Assembly (NCBI GenBank): GCA_009840575.1
Contig: VXNO01000021.1
Coordinates: forward strand, 4,975-43,149
Length of the DNA: 38,175 nt
Direction: 5' to 3'
DNA from: Chloroflexota bacterium
GTDB lineage: Bacteria; Chloroflexota; Anaerolineae; Aggregatilineales; Phototrophicaceae
The notes under the pieces are model-generated. The model was not told the origin of the DNA, searched no databases, and saw only the letters and a program-made list of their open reading frames with translations. The position numbers and the translations under genes are program-made. Positions 17,820 to 25,907 of this stretch are shown here, in pieces (positions within the stretch are counted from its first letter, which is position 1; each line of letters begins with the position of its first letter).

Positions 17820-19070
17820 ATGCACATACTCCTGCGGGGACGCGATACCCCCAATATCAAGCAGTTGGATGTCTATGAGGCGCATGACGGTTTTGCCGGG
17901 CTTCGAGGAGCGCTGGCGATGACGCCGGCTGAGGTCATCGATGTCGTCAAAGCCTCGGGGCTGCGTGGTCGCGGCGGAGCCGGCTTCCCCACCGGCGTCA
18001 AGTGGAGCTTCATCCCCCAGCACGAGCCAATCAAATATGTCACGGTCAATGCCGACGAGAGCGAAACCGGCACTTTCAAAGACCGCGAAATCATGGAAGA
18101 GAATCCCTACCAGTTGCTGGAAGGCTCGCTGATCTGCGCCTACGCCATCCAAGCCAAAGCTGTCTACATTTATCTGCGCGGCGAATTTTGGGATATTGGC
18201 GACCAGTTGGACGACTGCATCGAGGCATTGCGCGCCAAAGGACTGGTTGGCGAAAATATCCTGGGCTCGGGCTACGATTGCGAGGTCTACACGCATCTCG
18301 GTGCCGGTGCTTATATCTGTGGCGAAGAGAGCGCCCTGCTCAACAGCCTGGAGGGCTATCTGGGTCAGCCGCGCGTGCGTCCGCCATTCCCCGCGCAGAA
18401 AGGCGGCGGCTTATATAAAGAAGCCACCGTCGTCAACAATGTCGAGACCCTGGCGAATGTACCTTTCATCATGACCCAAGGCGCGGCAGCCTTCAAAGCC
18501 ATCGGCACCGAGCAGAGCGCCGGCAACAAAATCTATTGCGTCAGCGGGCATGTCAAGAAGCCGGGCAATTATGAGCTGCCCATGGGCAGCACCTTTCGCG
18601 AATTGCTTTATGACCATGCTGGCGGACCCCTGCATGACGACCGCCCCTTCAAAGCCATGCTGCCCTCAGGCGGCTCGGGGCCCATCGTGCCTTTGACCGA
18701 CGAAGTGCTGGATACGCGCATGAGTTATGAAGATTGCGCCAGCATCGGCACGATCATCGGCTCGGCGTCAATCATTATCATGGACGAATCGGTGGATATG
18801 ACCTGGGTCGCCTCCAAAGTGACCAAGTTCTTCAAGCACGAAAGCTGCGGCAAATGCACGCCCTGCCGCGAAGGCACCTATTGGCTGGACAAGGTGATTG
18901 ACCGCATTTTGGATGGGCGTGGCACAGCCGACGATGTCAAGCGCATTGCCGATGTCGCGGAAAATATGGCTGGCACGACCCTCTGCGCTCTGGGCGATTT
19001 CGCCGCCAACCCGATTATCCATACCATCCGTCATTTTCCTGATGATTTTGCTCAGCATGTGCAGGCTTAA
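17820..19070 (+). CDS. nuoF: NADH-quinone oxidoreductase subunit F (51 kDa, FMN and NADH site)
   Basis: A 416-residue subunit carrying FMN, the NADH site and cluster N3. Visible features are the glycine-rich GLRGRGGAGFPTGVKW, the FMN/NADH segment NADESETGTFKDREIM, GAGAYICGEESALLNSLEG, and the N3 ligands ESCGKCTPCREG with the fourth Cys in TTLCALGDFA. AAGGAG precedes the ATG. The gene is followed after 3 nt by a small non-canonical gene rather than directly by nuoG. Confidence 0.97.
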   Translation: MHILLRGRDTPNIKQLDVYEAHDGFAGLRGALAMTPAEVIDVVKASGLRGRGGAGFPTGVKWSFIPQHEPIKYVTVNADESETGTFKDREIMEENPYQLLEGSLICAYAIQAKAVYIYLRGEFWDIGDQLDDCIEALRAKGLVGENILGSGYDCEVYTHLGAGAYICGEESALLNSLEGYLGQPRVRPPFPAQKGGGLYKEATVVNNVETLANVPFIMTQGAAAFKAIGTEQSAGNKIYCVSGHVKKPGNYELPMGSTFRELLYDHAGGPLHDDRPFKAMLPSGGSGPIVPLTDEVLDTRMSYEDCASIGTIIGSASIIIMDESVDMTWVASKVTKFFKHESCGKCTPCREGTYWLDKVIDRILDGRGTADDVKRIADVAENMAGTTLCALGDFAANPIIHTIRHFPDDFAQHVQA

Positions 19071-19073
19071 CTG

Positions 19074-19424
19074 ATGAACTTAAAACGATTGCCGCAGGTT
19101 TTGCTGGGCGGGCTGTTTCGCTCGTCCCTGCAGAAGGAGCGTGATTTCTTCGGGCGCTATCGCCGGCTCTGCGACCGTATCGACGCCGCGCCAGAGGACA
19201 TGGCTCTGCGCGTATTGCGTGGCGAGATGCTGCTGGAAAGACGTGACTATGGGCGGGCGCAGGCAGACTTTGCGGCGGCTTTAGAAATGAGCGAAGCGCT
19301 GGATAGCCGGGCGGGCTGGCTGATAGAAGAGCAAGTCATGCGTGATAGAGCCTTATATGGAATGGAAATTGTGGCGCGCTACCAGCCAGCGAGGGCTGCG
19401 GCAGCGACCCATGTGGAGGCATAA
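19074..19424 (+). CDS. Small TPR-like protein encoded between nuoF and nuoG
   Basis: A 116-residue basic, soluble, mostly helical protein. The stretch ALRVLRGEMLLERRDYGRAQADFAAALEMSE (about 44-74) reads like one tetratricopeptide repeat (helix, D-Y-G-R-A turn, helix). Before it is a basic segment (FRSSLQKERDFFGRYRRLCDR). It is not one of the 14 core complex I subunits. It starts 3 nt after nuoF, and the ribosome site for nuoG (GGAGG at 19415-19419) lies in its last codons, with its TAA directly abutting the nuoG ATG. That tight linkage suggests stoichiometric production with the NADH module. A role in assembling or stabilising NuoEFG is a reasonable guess, not shown. Confidence 0.8.
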   Translation: MNLKRLPQVLLGGLFRSSLQKERDFFGRYRRLCDRIDAAPEDMALRVLRGEMLLERRDYGRAQADFAAALEMSEALDSRAGWLIEEQVMRDRALYGMEIVARYQPARAAAATHVEA

Positions 19425-21956
19425 ATGTCCGACACAGTGACCATCAATATCGATGGGCAAGAGTACGAGGTGGCGGCGGGCGCGAACCTGGTGGATGCCG
19501 CCAAATGGAATGCCGGCAACGATATTCCAGTCTTCTGTTACCACCCCAAGATGGATCCAGTCGGCATGTGTCGTATGTGCCTGGTTGAGCTGGGCACGCC
19601 GGGGCGCGACCGGGCGACTGGCGAGCTGCTGCGCAATGAAGACGGCAGCCTGCAAATCCGCTACTTCCCCAAGCTGCAAACCGCTTGCACGACCACCGTC
19701 AGCGATGGTATGCACATCAAGACCAATACGCAGCAGGTCATCGACGCGCGCAACGATGTGCTGGAATTCCTGCTCAGCAGCCATCCGCTGGATTGCCCTA
19801 TCTGCGATAAAGGCGGCGAATGCCCGCTGCAGAACCTGACCATGCGCCATGGTCCGCAAGCCTCGCGTATGTATTTCGAAGACAAACAACTCTTAGAGAA
19901 ACACTATCCGCTGGGCGATTTGATCTTCCTCGACCGCGAGCGCTGCATCCAATGCGCCCGTTGTGTGCGCTTCCAGGATGAAGTGGTCGGCGATGATGTG
20001 CTGGCATTCCACGAACGGGGCCGCCGCTTGCAGATCATCACCCATTCCGAGCCCGGCTTCGATACTTATTTCAGCGGCAACACCACCGATATCTGCCCGG
20101 TCGGCGCGCTGACCACCGCCGATTTTCGTTTTGGCGCGCGCCCCTGGGAGCTAAACGAAGTGTCTAGTATCTCGCCTTGGGATGCCGCTGGCGAAAATAT
20201 CAGCTTAAGCATGCGTCTCGACCGCGATTTCGGCGGCAAAGCCATGATTAAACGGGTTATGCCGCGCCAGAATGAATGGGTGAACGAGATTTGGGTCAGC
20301 GATAAAACCCGCTTCGGGCATCACTTCACGCGCAGTGAATACCGTTTGCAGCAGCCACAGATGCGTACCGGCGGCAGCTTGCGCAACTCCAACTGGGAAG
20401 CAGCCATCGCCGCCATGTCCGCCACCTTGCAAGGCGCAAATGGCGATGTCGCGGCTATTGCCGGCAGCGGCATGTCCAACGAAGACCTGTGGGCGCTGCG
20501 GCAGTTGCTGGAGGGCGTCGGCAGCGATCGGCTGGGCGCTTGGCCGCCTACGCATGGCGCAGCGCCCTTTGTGGAGCAGGTCGGCATCGGCGCGGACACC
20601 AACCTGAGTGAACTGGGGCGGGACGACGCGATTTTGGTCATCGCCTGCGACCTGGAAGAAGAAGTGCCGATCTGGCGTCTGCGCTTGAAGCAGGCGCAAG
20701 ACCGCGGCGCCTACCTGGTGGTGGCGAATGCCCGCGATACACGGCTGGAAGATTTTGCCCTGCAAGGCGCGCGCAACGACAAAGTCGTCGAAGGCGATGC
20801 CATCCGCTATGCGCCGGGCGCAGCCGCTTCAGTCATGCGCGACCTGCGTGAGCTGCATCCACAGATAGCCGAACGCCTGTCCAGCGCCGAGAATCTGGTC
20901 ATCGTGGCTGGCGCGGAAGGGCTGAGCCTGGCGGGCAGCGAGGGACTGGCATCAGCCGCCGCCAATTTTTTGATCGAAAGCGGGCATACAGGACGAGCCA
21001 ACAATGGCTTGCTCTCGCCGCTGCCAGGCGCGAATGGCATGGGCTTGCACTACCTCGGTTTCACGCCGAGCGCGACCATGAACATCATGCAAAAGCCGCC
21101 GCGCGTCTTGATTGTCGCGCAGGCTGAACTGCTGGATGACGACCCCGCCGCGCAGAACTGGCTGAGCCAGGCGGAAACGATTATCTATGCCGGGCTGTTT
21201 GACGATGGCATCTCCCAGCAGGCGGATTTCATCTTGCCGCTGCAGTCTTTTGCCGAGCGTGATGGCAGCTTCGTCAATGGCGAACGGCGTGTGCAGCGCT
21301 TCTATACCGCGCAAGGACCCATCGGACAGGCGCTGCCGGCTTGGAAGCTCTTTGGTGGTATCAGCCAGAGCGCCGGCATCGCCAGCCTGAAGCCATCCGC
21401 CGCGGCGGTGATGCTGGAATTGAGCGGAGAAATCGCCGCTTTCCAGGACGCGAGCTACCAAGCGCTCTCCCGGACAGAACGGCAATTCCCCGATGTGGGC
21501 GGGCGCGACCTGTATTACGGCGGCACAGCCTACACCAATCAGGGTGGCATCGGTGTACAAATCCCCACAGCAGCCGACTGCGGCGAGGCTGTTCAGATAG
21601 CCGATAGCCCCGATGGCGCGGATGTACAGGCTGGCGATGGCGAGCTGCTCATCATGCCTATCACCCGTCTATACAACCGCCAGCGCAGCTTCCGCCCCAG
21701 CTTGCTGGTTGAGGGGCGCGTAACAAGCCCCTACGCGCTGATTCACCCGGACGATGCGGTGGCGGCTGGCATCATTGACGGCGATAGCATCGAGATTGCC
21801 GCTGGCGAATCGAAAGTGCGAGTACGGGCGTCGGTGAGCAGCGAGATAATGGCGGGCGGGCTGGCAGTGCCGCGGCACCTGACCGACTCGCCCGTACCGT
21901 TGACCGCGACCACCGGCACAATCCGCCGGGTGGCTGAAGCGATGGCGATGCGCTGA
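19425..21956 (+). CDS. nuoG: NADH-quinone oxidoreductase subunit G (75 kDa)
   Basis: An 843-residue iron-sulfur subunit with a molybdopterin-oxidoreductase-like C-terminal part. The N-terminal [2Fe-2S] domain has Cys in VFCYHPKM, GMCRMCLVEL and QTACTT (N1b). Next is a His/Cys cluster site HPLDCPICDKGGECPLQN (N5) and a ferredoxin-like site RCIQCARC with ICPVGAL (N4/N6-type). After that, where some bacteria bind the extra cluster N7 through CxxCxxxC, the sequence reads VSSISPWDAAGENI and lacks Cys, so N7 is absent. The C-terminal beta-barrel region around ITRLYNRQRSF is retained. Confidence 0.96.
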   Translation: MSDTVTINIDGQEYEVAAGANLVDAAKWNAGNDIPVFCYHPKMDPVGMCRMCLVELGTPGRDRATGELLRNEDGSLQIRYFPKLQTACTTTVSDGMHIKTNTQQVIDARNDVLEFLLSSHPLDCPICDKGGECPLQNLTMRHGPQASRMYFEDKQLLEKHYPLGDLIFLDRERCIQCARCVRFQDEVVGDDVLAFHERGRRLQIITHSEPGFDTYFSGNTTDICPVGALTTADFRFGARPWELNEVSSISPWDAAGENISLSMRLDRDFGGKAMIKRVMPRQNEWVNEIWVSDKTRFGHHFTRSEYRLQQPQMRTGGSLRNSNWEAAIAAMSATLQGANGDVAAIAGSGMSNEDLWALRQLLEGVGSDRLGAWPPTHGAAPFVEQVGIGADTNLSELGRDDAILVIACDLEEEVPIWRLRLKQAQDRGAYLVVANARDTRLEDFALQGARNDKVVEGDAIRYAPGAAASVMRDLRELHPQIAERLSSAENLVIVAGAEGLSLAGSEGLASAAANFLIESGHTGRANNGLLSPLPGANGMGLHYLGFTPSATMNIMQKPPRVLIVAQAELLDDDPAAQNWLSQAETIIYAGLFDDGISQQADFILPLQSFAERDGSFVNGERRVQRFYTAQGPIGQALPAWKLFGGISQSAGIASLKPSAAAVMLELSGEIAAFQDASYQALSRTERQFPDVGGRDLYYGGTAYTNQGGIGVQIPTAADCGEAVQIADSPDGADVQAGDGELLIMPITRLYNRQRSFRPSLLVEGRVTSPYALIHPDDAVAAGIIDGDSIEIAAGESKVRVRASVSSEIMAGGLAVPRHLTDSPVPLTATTGTIRRVAEAMAMR

Positions 21957-21977
21957 TGATGGCAAAGGAAGCATAAT

Positions 21978-23546
21978 ATGAGCCAAAGAGTAAGGCTGGG
22001 CATCGCGGCAGCTATCATCGGCTTGGTGATTACACTGGCGATTGTCGCGCTTGTCATCGTCAATCTGTCTGCCATCGCGGCTTGGATCGGCTTTGATGAA
22101 GCCGGCAACCTGGATGGACGCCAGGGCGCGATCGGCATGTTGCTGAACCCCGAAGCGCGCGTGGGCAAAGTCATCCAGTGCGAAGACGATGCCGGCTGCT
22201 CGGCGCTTTGGCCAATCGTTTTCGCGGCGGGTTTTGCCTTTGTCATCGTCACCGGCTTTGCGTATACGACGCTGCTGGAGCGGCGTCTGCTGGCATTCTT
22301 GCAGCATCGCGTGGGACCCAATCGCGTGGGACCTTTAGGCTTCATGCAGCCGGCTGCTGATGGCGTAAAACTGGTATTCAAAGAAGATTTGCTGCCGGCT
22401 GGCGCGGATAAGTGGGTCTTCCGCCTCGCGCCGATGATCAAAGTCATCCCGATTTTGATGATTGCGGCGGTCATCCCCATGGGCCCCGACTTGGTCTTGC
22501 CTTGGTTCGCGCCGTCGCTGGGCGATGTCTGGTTCCAGGTGCCGCAAGGTTTGATCGACTCCAATGTCGGCGTGCTGTGGGTGATTGCCATCACCAGCAT
22601 CGCCACTTATGGCGTCGTCCTGGCGGGCTGGTCGAGCGATAACAAATACGCCATGCTGGGCGCGCTGCGGGCATCGGCGCAGATGATTAGCTACGAGCTT
22701 AGCTTCGCCTTGACGCTGGCGGTGCCGGTCATGATCGTCGGCAGCATGGCGCTGGGCGATATCATCGATGCGCAGCGCAATATCTGGGACTGGTTCGTCT
22801 TCCAAAATCCGCTGGCGGCGGCGGTCTTGATATTGGCGCTGCTGGCAGAAACCAACCGCGCGCCCTTTGACCTCACCGAAGCCGAGCAAGAACTCACCCA
22901 GGGCTACATGACCGAATACAGCGGCATGAAGTTCGCCTTGTTTATGATGGCGGAATACCTGGGCATGATCGCGGTGAGTCTGGTGGCGGTGGCGATGTTC
23001 TTCGGCGGTTATCACCTCTGGCCCATGGATGGCTTGCCCATGCTCGCGCCGCTGGTTTTCATCGTGAAAGTCGTGCTGATGCTCTGCGGTATGATCTGGA
23101 TCCGCGCGACTCTGCCGCGCATTCGCTATGACAGACTGATGCAATTTGGCTGGAAAGTGATGATCCCGCTGGCGCTGCTGGCGGTGGCGTGGACGGCGGT
23201 GGCGATTGTGGTTGGCGATGCCTTGGGCGGCACTGCTTACCCATTCATCTCCGGCATCGTCTTCGTGCTGGCGCTGCTGATTGGCTATGTGGCATTGCAG
23301 CGCATGAGCCGCGATCGTGACAGCGAAGTCGACATCCCGCTGGAAGACGACCCAGCCTACACGGGCGAGCGGCGCGGTTTGGGCTGGGCGCTGGTGCATC
23401 TGGTCGGCATGTTGGTGGCGATCCCGCTGGCGCACATCCGCTTCCAGGTGCGCGCGCTGGAAGGCATGGCTTCTTTCGGACGTACACCAGCCGAAGACCG
23501 CGCCCTGCAAAGCCAGGAAACCGCCATCGAACGGGCTAGTGATTAA
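21978..23546 (+). CDS. nuoH: NADH-quinone oxidoreductase subunit H, extended at both ends
   Basis: Membrane subunit lying at the junction with the peripheral arm and forming part of the quinone channel. The core is clear: LERRLLAFLQHRVGPNRVGP, GWSSDNKYAMLGALRASAQM, LAETNRAPFDLTEAEQELTQ and IRATLPRIRYDRLMQFGWK. At 522 residues it is about 200 longer than E. coli NuoH (about 325). The extra length is an N-terminal helix plus a loop of about 50 residues containing CEDDAGC, and about 110 C-terminal residues with roughly two more membrane helices (near 415-435 and 465-490) and an acidic linker between them. Confidence 0.96.
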   Translation: MSQRVRLGIAAAIIGLVITLAIVALVIVNLSAIAAWIGFDEAGNLDGRQGAIGMLLNPEARVGKVIQCEDDAGCSALWPIVFAAGFAFVIVTGFAYTTLLERRLLAFLQHRVGPNRVGPLGFMQPAADGVKLVFKEDLLPAGADKWVFRLAPMIKVIPILMIAAVIPMGPDLVLPWFAPSLGDVWFQVPQGLIDSNVGVLWVIAITSIATYGVVLAGWSSDNKYAMLGALRASAQMISYELSFALTLAVPVMIVGSMALGDIIDAQRNIWDWFVFQNPLAAAVLILALLAETNRAPFDLTEAEQELTQGYMTEYSGMKFALFMMAEYLGMIAVSLVAVAMFFGGYHLWPMDGLPMLAPLVFIVKVVLMLCGMIWIRATLPRIRYDRLMQFGWKVMIPLALLAVAWTAVAIVVGDALGGTAYPFISGIVFVLALLIGYVALQRMSRDRDSEVDIPLEDDPAYTGERRGLGWALVHLVGMLVAIPLAHIRFQVRALEGMASFGRTPAEDRALQSQETAIERASD

Positions 23547-23593
23547 CAATCCGCTGAGACTATTGCTCCACAAGCGACGCAAAGGGTAGCGAC

Positions 23594-24088
23594 ATGAATG
23601 TCATCAAGGGCTTCCAGACAACAGCCAAGCACCTGATGGAAGAGGCTGTTACGATTCAATATCCTGAGCAGGTGCAGAAATTTCATCAACGTTACAAAGG
23701 GCGTCATCATCTGCGCCGTTATGAGAATGGCTTGGAAAAGTGCATCGGCTGTTCGCTCTGCGCGGCCGCCTGCCCAGCCGACGCTATCTGGGTAGAAGCC
23801 GCGGAAAACACTGATGAAGAACGATACAGCCCCGGCGAGCGCTATGCCAAGACCTACGAAATCAATATGCTGCGCTGCATTTATTGCGGCTATTGCGAAG
23901 ATGCCTGCCCGACAGAAGCCATCCAACTGGGGCAGGAGCATCAACTGGCGTATACTGACCGCCGCGACGCTATCTATGACAAAGATATGCTCATTGACCC
24001 GCCAGGCGAGGGCGCTTCGGATACCCCGCAGCAGGTCGAGCCCGGCGCATACAACCGCTCCATACCCGATATGGCAGACCCAACATAA
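23594..24088 (+). CDS. nuoI: NADH-quinone oxidoreductase subunit I (two [4Fe-4S] clusters)
   Basis: A 164-residue ferredoxin-like subunit carrying clusters N6a and N6b. Both CxxCxxCxxxCP motifs are present: CIGCSLCAAACPADAI and CIYCGYCEDACPTEAI. An N-terminal amphipathic segment (MNVIKGFQTTAKHLMEEAV) and the YPEQVQKFHQRYKGRH stretch match the family. AAGGG precedes the ATG. A Pro/Asp-rich tail of about 40 residues follows the second cluster. Confidence 0.97.
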   Translation: MNVIKGFQTTAKHLMEEAVTIQYPEQVQKFHQRYKGRHHLRRYENGLEKCIGCSLCAAACPADAIWVEAAENTDEERYSPGERYAKTYEINMLRCIYCGYCEDACPTEAIQLGQEHQLAYTDRRDAIYDKDMLIDPPGEGASDTPQQVEPGAYNRSIPDMADPT

Positions 24089-24106
24089 GCGCGAAGGAAC
24101 TGTAAA

Positions 24107-24135
24107 TTGAAGCCCCTTCGTATTCGTGCTAAAAT
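24107..24135 (+). promoter_or_regulatory. Candidate internal promoter before nuoJ
   Basis: TTGAAG (24107-24112), exactly 17 bp, then TAAAAT (24130-24135, five of six positions). It lies in the 80-bp gap between nuoI and nuoJ, the longest gap inside the operon. A start near 24142 would give a short leader to nuoJ and separate transcription of the pumping subunits J-N. Confidence 0.4.
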
Positions 24136-24168
24136 GCACAATTGCATTCAGGGTGGGAACTAAGTCCT

Positions 24169-25551
24169 ATGGAATGGCTGTTCTTGGTGGTGAGCATTGT
24201 AGCGGTCGGCGCGGCTGGCATGATGCTGACGCGGCAAAATGCGGTGCACAGCGCGCTCTTCCTCATCGTCAACTTTGGCTGCGTCGCCTTTCTGTACCTG
24301 ATGCTGGATGCGCCTTTTCTGGCGATGGTGCAGGTCACGGTCTACACCGGCGCCATCATGGTGCTCTTTCTCTTTGTCATCATGCTCTTGGGCGCAGAGA
24401 CGACCACTGATAGCTCCGGGCGCATGCGCTGGCTTGGCTTGGCTGGCTCGCTAGTGGCTGTGGCGCTGCTGGTGATTTTCGCTTTTCCCATCGCTTCGGA
24501 CATGCTTGGTGATGAGACTATCGAGCGGGGCGATGCGCGCGCCAGCCTGCGCCTCATCAATGCCGTGCCCGGCGGCGAAGCGCAGGAATTCCGCGTGCTG
24601 GAAATGGGCTTTGAGATGCCCCTGACCGACGAAGTTACCGCCAGCGTGGGCTTGGCCGGCTTGGAAGATGCCAGCGTCGGCGCGACCATAACAGCCGTCC
24701 GCTACAACGACGAACGCGCTAGCAGCCGCGACTATACCGATTTGCAGGCTGGCGACTACACGGTCTCGGCGACTGTGAGCGATGGCAGCTACCAATCAGG
24801 CGAAGTCTACAGCGCGGTTGTCAGCCTTGCGCCCGAAAGCGCGCATACCCTGCTGCTCTACCAGAATGCCGATGACTTGCTGGAATTCACACTACTGGAA
24901 GACGATATCAAAGCGCCGAGCGTAGGCACGATGCGCCTTTCGCTGGTCAACAGCTTGGCGGATAAACAGGTCTCTTTGGTCGATATCGGCCAGTACACCA
25001 CCATCCGCAGCTTGTGTGAAGATGCCGCCTGCGGTTCATTGCTGCCGCATCGTGTCTTGATCGACCAGTTGCCACTGGGCGACCAGGTCAGCATGGAGCT
25101 GGACGAAGGCGATTACAACCTGGCATTTGTCGACCAGGATTACAACGCGCTGCGCATCCTCGCTGGCTACCAAGCCGAGCGCGGCGTCATCGAAACGCGG
25201 GTTCTGGCGCGTGAGCCTGGACCGCCCGGCAGCCAGCCAGCTTATCGAGCGGCTGTTTATAACGCCTTTGCCGTGCCAGCCTTTGGCAGCCCCGAGGCGG
25301 TCGGCCAAGTGCTCTTCATTGATTATGTGCTGCCGGTGATGCTGGTTGGCGTACTGCTGCTGGTGGCGCTGATCGGCGTGATTGTGCTGGCGCGCCCCGA
25401 TGCCCTGGCGCAAGCCGAGCGCCGCCGCATCAACCGCCGCCGCCGCGTCAACCGTCCGCTCGTCAGTGTGATCGCCCAGCAAACCGGCGCGGATGTGCTG
25501 AGTGGGGAATATATGCCCAAGCTGAAGCCCGGCGACGAGCCAGCCGACTAA
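24169..25551 (+). CDS. nuoJ: NADH-quinone oxidoreductase subunit J with inserted DUF4397-like domain
   Basis: Membrane subunit of complex I, 460 residues where E. coli NuoJ has about 184. The core is intact: MEWLFLVVSIVAVGAAGMML, LIVNFGCVAFLYLMLDAPFL, VTVYTGAIMVLFLFVIMLLG (pi-bulge helix) and a fourth helix near 85-111, then a fifth near 378-410 (VGQVLFIDYVLPVMLVGVLL). Between helices four and five lie about 265 residues. About 122-335 resemble two DUF4397-type beta units: LRLINAVPGGEAQEF, DLQAGDYTVSATV and LAPESAHTLLLYQNAD, then MRLSLVNSLADKQVSLV and ELDEGDYNLAFVDQD. The basic tail RRRINRRRRVNRP places the C-terminus inside and hence the insert outside. The ATG at 24169 matches the family start; an in-frame TTG at 24142 is less likely. 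Confidence 0.93.
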   Translation: MEWLFLVVSIVAVGAAGMMLTRQNAVHSALFLIVNFGCVAFLYLMLDAPFLAMVQVTVYTGAIMVLFLFVIMLLGAETTTDSSGRMRWLGLAGSLVAVALLVIFAFPIASDMLGDETIERGDARASLRLINAVPGGEAQEFRVLEMGFEMPLTDEVTASVGLAGLEDASVGATITAVRYNDERASSRDYTDLQAGDYTVSATVSDGSYQSGEVYSAVVSLAPESAHTLLLYQNADDLLEFTLLEDDIKAPSVGTMRLSLVNSLADKQVSLVDIGQYTTIRSLCEDAACGSLLPHRVLIDQLPLGDQVSMELDEGDYNLAFVDQDYNALRILAGYQAERGVIETRVLAREPGPPGSQPAYRAAVYNAFAVPAFGSPEAVGQVLFIDYVLPVMLVGVLLLVALIGVIVLARPDALAQAERRRINRRRRVNRPLVSVIAQQTGADVLSGEYMPKLKPGDEPAD

Positions 25552-25569
25552 AGGCGGGAGCAAGCGACG

Positions 25570-25878
25570 ATGAACCCAATCGGCACCGAGCCATACATTG
25601 TCCTTAGCATGGTGCTCTTTTTGATGGGCGCGCTGGGCGTTTTGATGCGGCGCAACGCCATCTTGCTCTTCATGTCGGTCGAGCTGATGCTGAACTCAGC
25701 GAACCTGGCGCTGGTGGCATTCGCGCGCGAATGGGGGCAGGTGAACGGGCATGTTTTTGTCTTTTTTGTGATGACCGTGGCGGCAGCGGAAGTGGCGATT
25801 GGCTTGGCGCTAATCGTGAATATCTTCCGTGAGCGCCAAAGCATCAATATCGATGACTTGCAGCAGATGCGCGGCTAG
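25570..25878 (+). CDS. nuoK: NADH-quinone oxidoreductase subunit K
   Basis: A 102-residue subunit with three membrane helices, related to MrpC antiporter subunits. The two membrane-embedded Glu residues of the proton path are present in FMSVELMLNSANLAL and VAAAEVAIGLALIV. Length is normal. GGCGGGAG lies upstream of the ATG. Confidence 0.97.
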   Translation: MNPIGTEPYIVLSMVLFLMGALGVLMRRNAILLFMSVELMLNSANLALVAFAREWGQVNGHVFVFFVMTVAAAEVAIGLALIVNIFRERQSINIDDLQQMRG

Positions 25879-25907
25879 GCGCTTGGCGAAGGAAGAGGCG
25901 TTCTAAA

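Noticed and set aside
24107..24163. Short open frame (TTG AAG ... TAA, 18 codons) just before nuoJ as a leader peptide
   Set aside because: No codon pattern or attenuator structure supports it, and the ribosome-site spacing is poor; the same bases fit a promoter better.
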